From assembly GCA_950295325.1 (NCBI GenBank), contig OX485809.1:31326144-31386143 (forward strand): a stretch of 60,000 nucleotides of DNA, in the 5' to 3' direction. Below are positions 45,801-56,510 of the stretch, in pieces. Every line of letters starts with the position of its first letter. The first letter of the stretch is position 1. The notes under the pieces are model-generated. The model ran no database searches, was not told the DNA's origin, and saw only the letters and a program-made list of their open reading frames with translations. Both the position numbers and the translations under genes were made by a program. Origin of the DNA: Polytrichum commune. Taxonomy: Eukaryota > Streptophyta > Polytrichopsida > Polytrichales > Polytrichaceae.

Positions 45801-46323
45801 CATAAACATTAGGACATAAGGGTTTGAAAAATGCAAACCTTGAAATACCAAATACCCACCATAAAGTACCTGCTTAATATCTAGGATCAGATCCCCCCAC
45901 ACGCATAAAATAAACCATGCATACTCCCCGAAATATTCTCCTCTCAAATAAAGCCTCAACTGTGCACTTTGGGGGTAGTACCCTTGAGCTCGAGATCACA
46001 GTTAGGGGTTAAAGAAAAATGTAAGTGTGAATTAAACAACCGGTCCACCTCCTACTCCACATGATCCCATCAATATCTCATTGGCACCCTTAAAAAAAAT
46101 CGCACAAAATCCTACTCCATAATGTTACAAAATGCCTTGGCTTGTGTGTTTGTGGAACCATGTATCACATGAACATAAGTCTCCTTTGATTATAGGATTC
46201 CTCATACATGAGAACACTTAGGTTGTGTGATGTGAGCTTTTCAACAAGAAGTTGTAAATCATCATAGTTTTTCTTTATTGCGGTCCCTTTCTTTCCAAAA
46301 GACAGAGACCATCATGTAACTGC
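45801..46323. other. Gene-free stretch, unrecognised
   Basis: I see nothing coding or repeated in this stretch. Confidence 0.4.
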
Positions 46324-46326
46324 TTA

Positions 46327-46730
46327 GAGCATCTCCACCCTGCCGCGTTAAAGGGTCTTGGCAAGCCCTTTGACGCGGCCTTGGAGAAAAATCTGGCCCA
46401 CCCTTCTTGCCAGGGCTCTTCAAACTTGCCAGGGCTCTTCAAACTTGCCAGGGCTCTTCAAACTTCCGGCTCCACTCACTATCCTCCCGGGCGAGCGTTG
46501 CTCTTGCTGCGCCCACGTTCCGGGACCTCATCCACTTGCCATTCACCGAATCGTGTCACTTTGAGAATCAGAAGCACTTTTGGAAATATTCCTGACAGTT
46601 TTTCGGGTTGAAGAGCCAATATGCAAGGTAACGGTGGGGGAGTGCCACCCTAAAAAAATTTGATGCATGCTTGGAGCCCTTCAAAGCACATTTCGAGAGC
46701 CTGCCTTTCTGCGGCAGGGTGGAGATGCTC
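46327..46730. mobile_element. PIF/Harbinger-like MITE with GAGCATCTCC ends
   Basis: The 404-bp element has perfect 20-bp inverted repeats, GAGCATCTCCACCCTGCCGC, and is flanked by TTA at 46324-46326 and 46731-46733. GAGCATCTCCA ends are common among plant MITEs. Inside, CTTGCCAGGGCTCTTCAAA is repeated three times in tandem (about 46407-46465). It lies about 550 bp upstream of the GRP94 start codon. Confidence 0.88.
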
Positions 46731-46974
46731 TTAGTAATGTTATGTCCCTCTTTATGTAACATTAATCGGCTTGCCTACCTAGTACCTTATCCCCAAACGC
46801 AAAAAGTGGAAACAACTAAAATTCGTGAGTTAAAACTCATAGTCTTAAGCTAATCATGTGGCAATCTAGACTCTTCCGCACAAACTCGGTCCAACATCAA
46901 CAAAATAGTTGAATACTCTACTTAGTGATGATTGTCGGAGTCGAACTTGCGTCACAACTTGAGGGGCAGGCGGG

Positions 46975-47105
46975 CCCACCTTGTCCACGTCGGCAGAAGC
47001 CGTGGAGCCAATAAGCGCGCGTGGATCGATTGACACGACAGATCGGGGCGCTGTGATTGGCTCAGACCTCGCCGATTGCGTCATTGGACACGTGGGCCCT
47101 ATTTC
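46975..47105 (+). promoter_or_regulatory. GRP94 promoter with ER-stress-like motifs
   Basis: The 300 bp before the GRP94 start hold several CCAAT/ATTGG boxes next to CCACG/CGTGG cores, the two halves of plant ER stress elements. They are CCACGTC at 46985-46991; CGTGGAGCCAAT at 47001-47012, which is ATTGG-N2-CCACG on the other strand (the ERSE-II spacer is normally 1 nt); and ATTGGACACGTGG at 47083-47095, which includes a G-box. Control by unfolded-protein-response bZIP factors is known for this gene family. That these exact motifs act is inference. Confidence 0.5.
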
Positions 47106-47276
47106 CGTGCGTGCTCCGAGGAAGAACCTGGAAGCTCGAAGACTCCGAACCCCCGGTTTCGGTATTAGAACCAAAAAATCAGGGTTTCAAGCTCAGAGGG
47201 TTCATTTCAGGTCTCGGTGTGCTTGCATCCATCTGCGGTGGAAGAAACCTTAGTGTAGGAGATTTTTTAGGTTCCC

Positions 47277-50200
47277 ATGCGTCTTCTCGTCATGGATCGA
47301 TTCACGGTGGCCGCTCTGCTGTGTGTTCTTCTCACGCTCTCTTCCCTCCAGCATCAGCAGAGTAAGGCGATCCTTTCTCTTCAACTGCTGTGTTTGATAT
47401 CCGAGAATACCCATGGATGCAATGTCGGTAGTGCAAGTTTGAGATCTGTGTTGGAATTTTGGAGGTATCCAGGAATTTTGATGTATGGTGTATGTGGTGG
47501 CATTCCTTCTGGATGGTTTCTTGCATTTGAGCTTACGGGGTTTGATGTACATCAGCACTGTTTATAGCTGCTGTGGATAACCATATGAAGTGCATATGAT
47601 CTTTGGGGCTTGATTCTATTTTCCTGCACTATCGGAGTTCGGCGCATTGTACGGCGGTGACATTATTTGTGGGTAGTTTGGGGGAATTTTTGTATGGAGA
47701 TGGGGTGTTGCTATTTGTTGGCACTCGATGTAGGCGCCTGGAAGTGCTATCTGACGATCTATTGGCTATTGCTGATTATAGTTGTTTCTGGATGATTGTG
47801 CATTGGTCTGTAAGAGTGGTTTTTTGTTTGTCGGTGAAAATCTTCTTGGGTAGTTTCTTGCATATGAGATTCGGGGGTTTATGAGGAGATGGCTATTGCA
47901 TAGAGGAGTGGAAGTGATATACGGAGATCTCTTGGTTTTTGGTTTTTATGATCATTGTTGTTCGGTGTATTGCGTGGATGTTGTTTTCTTCCCGGGCAGT
48001 CTTGGGGTTGTATTCGAGCTTCTGGGGTTTGATTGAGATGGCGATCATACGTAGGCATTGAAGTGGAATGTGGAGGTTTCTTGTAATATTTCTGTAGTAG
48101 GGATTTACCGACGAAAGCATCTCAGCAACATAAGGGCCTAATATGCCCGGATCTACCTCCAAAACAGTTTGTAAATTCATTGTATAGGGTTTTAGAGGGT
48201 TTTTCTTTGATCGAATCGTAAGGTGCAGGTCAAAATGCAGGGTCAAATCACTGGGACAAGTGTGTCGTGACCTTGTACAATTTATTCTACTGTATAATCG
48301 AAGAGGTAGTTCTAATTATGAATAGGCGATCCGTTTTTGTTCAGAATACTTCTTTGAGCGTACTGGGCTTGAATATTGAACATTTACTTGATCACTCTAT
48401 CCAAGGTTTGGGAATTGAGCCACCTTTGGGATCTCTTCTGAACACTCTTATTTTACCTATTATAAACAATCTGGGGCATTTTGGCTGAAGTTGGCTAGTT
48501 CGATCTTTCCTTGCAGACCCGTCTGCGGGAGCTCACGCCCAAGAGGATGAAGGACTTGAAAATGTGGCCCCCCCCAAAATTGAGGAGAACATCGGGGCTG
48601 TGCCCAGTGGCTCGACCACCGACGCTGAAGTTGTTCAGAGGTTGATTTTCCTCCTAAAATTATTGTTGGATTTTTGTGGCAATACCTAGGTGGCGTTAAC
48701 TTGGACTTTACTTCCATGTATTTATCTTCAGAGCACCCCTCAGTTCCTGCAGTGTGGATGTGGGTGTCAATTCGACTTTTGACGATGTCGAGTACGGAGG
48801 ATTAATTTTTAATATTACCGCAATTCATTTATTGCAATTATCAAGAATGTGTTACTGTCTCTCAGATGCTGTGCTCAGAGTGCTTCCGCATTTTTCCTTG
48901 ATCTCATGTGCATAATTGTGGCATGCAGAGAAAGTGAGTCGATGAAACCCAAGACTCTTAGAACAAACGCAGAGAAGTTTGAGTTCCAGGCTGAGGTGTC
49001 CAGGTTGATGGATATTATTATCCACTCTCTGTACAGCAACAAGGATATTTTCCTGCGAGAACTTATTTCCAACGCATCTGATGTAAGTTTGTAGTTCTAA
49101 ACTGAACACTTCAGTCGACGTGCTCTCATTTTAATTTTTAAAGCAATCAGCAGGGACAAATAAGTGTCGTCCATTCTTGGCTTTTGCACTCGTTACTGGA
49201 ATTTGTGACATGACTAGTCTTGTTTACTTTTCTGATTATGCAGGCTTTGGACAAGATCCGATTCCTCTCTCTTACAGACCAATCTTTGCTTGGTGAAGGA
49301 GACGATGCCAAACTTGATATTCATGTAAGATTCTGGGAGCACCCATTTGTGACCCTAAAGTTTTAGTGACTCTTTTCTTAAGATATGGTTGGCTTGCAAC
49401 CTTAAGTACGGTGGATCCCATTTGTACGGGAGGACAATTTGAAATGCTGAGGTTAATACGTTTCATGTGACAGATCAAACTGGACAAGGAAAAGAATGTC
49501 TTAATCATTCGGGATCGAGGAATTGGCATGACCAAACAAGACCTCGTGAAGAATCTCGGCACAATTGCCAAGTCAGGGACGTCAGGTTCATACCGGATAC
49601 CCTTTCTGTGGGCCGCCTATCTTCTTTTTGATGCATCACCTATCAAATGCAGTCTTAGATGATTGTTGTATCAGGCGTGGAATCTGGAAACCTTCGCTGT
49701 GTTTTCTGATTACAAACCCGTCAATTGTCGCTTTTCTGTATCGGATTTTATTTCCTAGTCCACCTCCAAAAGGTTACACTCCAATTCTTTGAAAGAATAG
49801 AGATCATTTTGGAAGTATGGTGATTGTGGGCACTATTGTTCTCTGTTTAAGAGCAAATTCATTCGTTTTGTGCAGCTTTTCTGGAGCAGATGCAGAAAGG
49901 GGGAGATCTCAACCTCATTGGTCAATTTGGAGTCGGTTTTTACTCTGTATACTTGGTAGCTGATCATGTTGAAGTCATCAGCAAGCATAATGATGACAAA
50001 CAGTGAGTCAATGCAACGATGCTATCATTTTTTTCTGCTGGTCATGAATAGCTGGATAAGTAATTTCTGCTGTTCATTTGAAGCTCATCCGTTCTGCTCA
50101 GTCTACGTGGGTGGTTTCATATAATTTCATATGGGAGCTTGGATCTCGCTTCTCAACAGGTACATATGGGAGTCCAAAGCTGATGGCAACTTCGCAATCA

Positions 50201-53200
50201 CTGAAGACACAGAGAATGAGCCCTTGGGACGGGGTACGGAGATTCGTATTTACTTGAAATCAGATGCTGCCGAATATGCGCAGGAAGATAAGTTGCGGGT
50301 TAGTTTCTCTTCCTCAACTTTTCTACTGCATGCAAGTTCGGTGAATCATCTTGATTTTATGAATCAAGAAACCACCCATTCATCGTTCATTCTAGAGGAT
50401 GCAAGAGAATGTCGAAAGAGGCATTACGAGGTTGATCATTGTGTGTGTACAATGCAACAAAATAAGTTTGCATTTGGATACCTCTCACTATCCAATTTGA
50501 ATGAAGCCTGTTGTTTCCTATGAGTCACTTTCGATGGTGGTCAATAGGACATTTATGGCAGTAATATAATTGGAGAATTAGAATGTGATCATATTAATCT
50601 TACTTTTATGACATTATTAGGTAGTGTTGGCAAGTTATCCTCCCCTGTCTTGATGGGGCAATGGCCAGGAATTGCACCCTCACAAATACTCCCTGTATTG
50701 TTAAAACTGAAATGTTAACCTGGTTCTTATTTTCCCTAAATAGAACAAAGGCTGATGCAGTCTTAACTTGCAGGAACTAGTCAAGAAATACTCAGAATTC
50801 ATAAACTTCCCCATCTACTTGTGGGCTAGCAAAGAAATTGATGTTGAAGTACCAGTAGAGGAGAATGAGGACTCTGAAGACGTTGAGGACAAGCCTGAGG
50901 ATGAGGATGTTGCTGGTTAGTTTTCTAAACTTGTCTATGATGGAAATGGATTTTTGTACGCTTTTCTGGAGCATATATTTGTCCTAATTTGGAAAGTAGG
51001 GCCTTTGTGCTGGAATATTGAAATCGGCCCTTTTAGAAAAAACTTTTCGTTTCTCATAATTCAATAAGGGGTATTGAAACAAGTAATAATCAGAGTTTAG
51101 CGTTGCTCACGTCATTTCAAGCGTTTCATGACAAAAGAGATCAAAAGTTTAACTTATTTCGTAGATTCACTTGGTGGGTTTTGGATATACTCCTGTTCAA
51201 ATTACTGTTCCAAGGATTCCTGCCTTGATGTCCTAGGAGAGTCGACTATGTTTTCCTGCCAAAAGTTTGTCATCTAAAATTTATTGTTCATTATTGAGTT
51301 TTTCTTTCACCTTCTGTCACCTTCAGTCACTTTCAGGATTGATTAATGGATGTAGTATGTGAGTGGGTTGATGCTCTTGTAAGATCTATTTTCTTGATAA
51401 TTAATCACACAGCATTGTCCTTTCATGCAGACAAGGATGAAGAGCCAAAGACCAAGACGACAAAAGAGACAAAGTGGGATTGGGAGCTTCTGAATGATGT
51501 TAAGGCTGTCTGGCTGAGGAACCCGAAAGACGTCACAGCAGAGGAGTATGACAAATTCTACCATTCTTTGGCAAAGGTTTGTGTTCGAATAATTCCTATT
51601 GCATTCCCCAGTTTCTGGGTTCCTTCGAATTTGATTGCTCAGCAATGGTCTGCAGCAATAAAGTGAGCCGAATTATGGGATTGGAAATTGCGCGTACAGA
51701 TGAATTTGGAATAGCCCTCGATTAAAAATTAGTAAGTGGAACAAATAAATGCATGGCAATAAAATCACTGGTAGAGCTCTCTTTCCTGTTCTCCAATTCT
51801 ACACTACGCTCCTTGATTTTTTTTGCTAATTTTTTAGATTGTATTGTCTCATGACAGCATTCAATCTGTTTTCTATTTTGCAACAGGATCTCAGCTCTGA
51901 CAAGCCCATGTCTTGGAGCCATTTCAATGCTGAAGGAGATGTTGAATTCAAAGCAGTCCTTTACATCCCTCCAAGTGCTCCATACGACCTATTTGAAAAC
52001 TACTACTCGAACAAGGCATTCCTGAAGTTGTATGTACGACGTGTTTTTATCTCTGACGAATTTGACGAACTTCTACCAAAGTATTTGAGTTTCCTCAAGG
52101 TTAGTGTATACTGTCTCCAACGTTTATCGACGCAAATATTGCTTTGTTCCTTTTAGCTAGATTTGAAGTTATTCGTTCCACCACCACCTGAAACCACCTA
52201 CCAATTAGGAGCTGGCTACAAACATGCCATCTGGTGATGAATATAATCTTGTAAATTTTGATTGTGTAAGTAATTATCTAGGTTGAATTTCACGGCCCTG
52301 TACATCTGAAGTTCAGATCTCTCTGGAGATCTGGCCATATAAGTAAGGTATCGAGTTCAATGTGTAGGAGGTAAGCCACATATCAATGAGCTCCTTATCA
52401 TAGTGTACAGATACAAATGAGAAATATGTTTCGATTCCAGTGAGCCCCAAGTGACTGATGTGTACATTGGGAATATCCAGGGAATTGTAGACTCAGATAC
52501 CTTGCCCTTGAATGTATCACGAGAGATGCTGCAACAGCACAGCAGCTTGAAGACCATCAAGAAGAAACTTGTTCGGAAAGCCTTGGACATGATCCGCCGA
52601 ATTATGGATGAAGATTCAGATGAAAAGTTTGGGGATGACAAGACAGGTAACCTATTTTGTATTTTTCAGGTGAAATTTTGTATCACTGGCTCTTGGATAG
52701 GCTTGTGTTTTTGTGCATAATATTCTAATCACTTTGAACAGATGATGATGCAGGTGATGACAAAGAAGTTGATTCTGAAAAGAAGGGAAAGTATGCCAAG
52801 TTCTGGAAGGAGTTTGGGAAGTCTATCAAGCTGGGAATTATTGAAGATGCTACCAACAGGGTTCGCCTTGCCAAGCTTCTTCGGTTCTACAGGTAATGAT
52901 GTGGAGAAATGGAATAGGACACAATGGTTGCTGCAGATTTTATTGCTCTGTTTCAATAAAGGCCATGCTTCCCTATGGGAAGAAGCCTTTTAATGTGGTC
53001 TTTCTGGAATGGCTGCCTTCAGTCAATAAATTAACTTTGCTACGTACTGAAAGCACTATTACTCGACCTGATGTGTGCAGTTCCAAGTCTGGTGAAAATC
53101 TGACTTCATTGGATCAGTACATCTCACGGATGAAACCTGGGCAGAAGCAAATCTACTACATTACAGGTCAAGATAAGAAGCAGCTTGAGCAGTCACCTTT

Positions 53201-54653
53201 CTTGGAGAAACTGTTGAAGAAGGGCTATGAGGTAAGTAGTTTATTTCTGCACTAAATGACAAACATAAATCTGAGGTTTCTAGGATGTAGTGTAGTGCCT
53301 TAATTATATCCTACAGGAACTTGTACAAGTTGATTGTCTGTTCTAATCAATATGTTTATGTGCAGGTCATCTTTTTGACAGATCCAATCGACGAGTACTT
53401 GACACAGAACCTGACAGAATATGAGGACAAGAAGTTCCAGAATGCCTCCAAGGATGATCTCAAAATTGGAAGCAAGGACGAGAAGGCTAAACTGAAGGAG
53501 ATTAAAGAATCCTTCAAGGTTCTCACAAAGTGGTGGAAGGACTTGGTTGGTGGTGAACATGTGGAATCTGTGAAGGTATACTCAATGGTTTACAAGTTGG
53601 ATACAATATTCTTTGATGATATTTCATGTCTGAATACTTCACTGTCCTCGTCATTTGAGACACCTTCAAGATCCCCATCCTTTTAAATTGGTTTCTATTC
53701 TTCAAACAAAGAACTGGTGGTTGAAGGCTTGCGAACATTGACTGATGCCAAGCCCTTGAACTGAACAATATGCATTGTTGGTCTTTTGGTGTATGGTTTA
53801 GGTGAGCAACCGTTTGGCAAACACACCCGCTGTGGTGGTGACATCTAAGTATGGATGGTCAGCCAACATGGAGAGAATTATGCAAGCACAGACATTAGCT
53901 GACCCCTCAAAGCAGGCATATATGCGTGGCAAGAGGATCCTGGAAATCAACCCCAAGCATCCAATTATCAAGGACCTCCAACAGAAAGTGGCCTTGAGTT
54001 CCGAGGTTAGTGTATTCAAGTGAACATGCTTTCTTTGCTGGCTACTGTTTGAATTGGTGCCCTGCAGACTTTGTATATTGCCTCTTTTCCTTTGCCTCGC
54101 TGTCTGTGGCTTTGATTGTAGATGTTCATGCGGACTTACAGACCAGAGACTCTTGGTTGTGCAGGATGAGAGTGCCAAGCAAGCAGCAAAGCTTGTTTAT
54201 GAAACCGCTTTGTTGGAGAGTGGGTTTATTCTGGAAGATCCCAAGGACTTTGCCACTCGTCTCTATTCTGTTATCAAGGCAAACCTGAACGTCAGCCCTG
54301 ATGCTGTCGTTGAGGAAGAGGACGTCGTTGAAGAGGAGACAGAGAAAGACCGAGTTGAAAATGCGGAAGAAACTGAACCCAATTTCCAGAACTATCAGGA
54401 CCTTAATTTAGGCGAGGTATGATGGTCAACGTTACAGAGTTGAATTGAAAGATGGTTATTTTGCAAGATCTTCGCCTTGAGCACCTTTCATTAGTTCCTG
54501 CTTTTTGGTGTTGCCAAGTTAAGTGTAGAAATTAAAATGTTCAAGTTTCTGACGTGGCATCATGTTTTACAGGATAAGTCTTCAGAGGAGGCAGACGCAC
54601 ACATTGAAGAGGTAGTCGATGAGGAGAAGGATGAGGAGAAGGATGAGCTCTAG
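47277..54653 (+). CDS. HSP90B1: Endoplasmin/GRP94, ER Hsp90 (SHEPHERD-type)
   Basis: This is the ATP-dependent chaperone of the ER lumen that folds secreted and membrane proteins. Seventeen exons give 845 aa: 47277-47361, 48517-48640, 48929-49082, 49244-49324, 49474-49585, 49876-50002, 50160-50298, 50774-50915, 51431-51576, 51887-52099, 52481-52646, 52742-52892, 53081-53231, 53366-53575, 53802-54005, 54165-54416, 54573-54653. The signal peptide ([15 protein letters not shown]) is followed by the ATP-binding domain: [48 protein letters not shown]. Then come the acidic linker ([17 protein letters not shown]), the middle domain ([34 protein letters not shown]) and the C-terminal dimer domain ([20 protein letters not shown]). 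The acidic tail ends KDEL, the ER retrieval signal. All junctions keep phase with GT-AG ends. The length is slightly above the usual plant size of about 820. Confidence 0.97.
47362..48516. repeat. Diverged internal repeats in GRP94 intron 1
   Basis: Within the 1,155-bp first intron, GTTTCTTGCATTTGAGCTTA and relatives recur near 47515, 47850 and 48010, with GGGTAGTTT and GGGTTTGATG-like companions. This suggests old partial duplications. No coding role was seen. Confidence 0.45.
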
Positions 54654-55683
54654 AGTAGTCAATATTAGTAGTAAAAACCACCAGCATGGCCAAGTGCGCT
54701 GGTACAACAGCAAGAGGTAGGAATGTGCTGGAGATAGTGAACTAGTTTCAAGACATTGACATGAGAAGTGAATGGCTTCTCTTTGTAAAGTGGCCTCGTC
54801 AAGTGCCTCAAAATTTTTGTACATCTCCTCCTGGTCGCCTGGTGTATATGGAATAGTTTTGCAAGCATAGCAAAGAAATCAAAAGTTGAATTTTCATGCA
54901 GCGGAGGATCACTAGAGTATATCTCAATTTGTGGGATCCTGTATTCACTGAATATAGGGATGGACTCTTAGTCCTTCTTTCCACTCCATTCTGATGTGTA
55001 GCACCCTCCTGACGATGGATTTATTTCATTTGAATTCAAAGACATTTCTGAGATATAAGACTTTTGATCCGAGTCATAGTTAGCGAAGGTTGCTTATTCT
55101 AGATCACTTGATACCTCCTGCCCTTGAAGGCCATGTGAAGTAGTCCAGTAAAACATTGCCTTCACTAGATTGATTTGGGGTATTTGATGCTAAGTCATTT
55201 CAGTCGAGAGAATAATTAATTGGACCAAAAACCGCCTTTCACTTGCATCACCATCACAAATCCATGGCCTTTTTTTTTTGGTGTCCATGACGACAATGTT
55301 TTGCTACTTTCATCAAATGGGGGAAAATTGTACACCCATGTGCTTCCTTCTAAGGTTGAATGGAATGCAAATAGACGAAGTTCATAATGGTTCAGGGTTA
55401 TTTACATTGTTGGTTCTTCTGGCATATGTCATATGTCAGTTTTTGTGTGGATTTCTCTCCGTCCTCCTCTCCTCAGCCCATCTGGGGGTCACTAAGGACC
55501 GGTTCACATGGCGTCCCAAGTCCCAACATGGAGGCAAAGTCCCAACTTTGGAGCCTCAAGAAACCATTAATGTATATAGTTAATTATTATTAAAGTCGGA
55601 TCTTGATTATTTTATGAAAAAATATGCACGGCATTATTGTTTTGTACCAATTAAGTCACATCATATTTTTCAGTGTGTATACT
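54654..55683. other. GRP94 3' UTR and gene-free flank
   Basis: The first few hundred bases are presumably 3' UTR. No gene or bounded repeat was seen in the rest. Confidence 0.45.
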
Positions 55684-56154
55684 AATCACACTATATATGA
55701 TATTTAGTGTCATGGTAATTTATGTCACTATGGTAACTTTTCGGATGACACTTTTGAATAAGTGAACGGATATTGTCATGGATGGTGGATGAGTTCATCC
55801 GTTGGCCAAAACCCTACCTTCTGTTGTCATCAACTTATGATGAAATGTTATCATGGATGATTGGAAATTAGATGAAAAATCAGTTGGTAAGTGACAGTAA
55901 TTGCAACACTGTAAATCTGCAATCCCCCCAGAAATTTACAATGAATGACAAATAATGTTGGGTTAACAATTACTGTGCGTGACACTACACCGCGGTTTAC
56001 AACTAGGACTGAGCAAGACTAGTATCACCATTTCTAATTAATATCACATTTGGTGCACCTCTGTTGTTTGGGTAAAACATGATCCTCTCAGTAAAATGTT
56101 ATAGCAATGCGTAACTCCAAATGGTAGCCCACACTAATTAGACAAATCAGTGTA
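55684..56154. mobile_element. TA-flanked MITE, family 1, copy D (degenerate)
   Basis: The left end has TATATGATATTTAGTGTCAT. The right end, read inverted, is TACACTGATTTGTCTAATTA then GTGTGGG, followed by ATTTGGAGTTACGCATTG and CTATAACATTTT, which match copies C and A. The left boundary is approximate. Confidence 0.5.
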
Positions 56155-56510
56155 GGTTCTTTGATACCATTATTATATACTACCTATTGAGATTGTGTCT
56201 TCATTTCATTCATTCCCCTATAGAATAGTAGGTCCAACATTGGAAATACTACATCCCGGGTGTTGGGTTAATAAGGCGAGGGGCCAACAGAAAGGTAACC
56301 TCGGCATTCAAAAGTATCATTTGTTGTTGCTGTGCACCTTGTAATCTGCGCCATCGCCATACAAGCCGGGCGCAGACAGGCCCGTGAGTCAGGAAGAGAG
56401 TCCGGGCGAGCAGAAAGTCCAAGAGCGAACTTGGTGGTTTGGTGTACGAGCGCTTTATTATTTTGAAGCTTGAGATTTGGGTGGTGGGTTTTGTCAGCAT
56501 TGGAGGCGAG
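56155..56510 (+). promoter_or_regulatory. Upstream region of the DnaJ zinc-finger gene
   Basis: This covers about 350 bp between the MITE and the start codon. No distinct motif was identified. Confidence 0.3.

Noticed and set aside
46358-46611. Three overlapping plus-strand frames with repeated CQGSSNL-like peptides
   Set aside because: They are generated by a 19-bp triple repeat inside a MITE.
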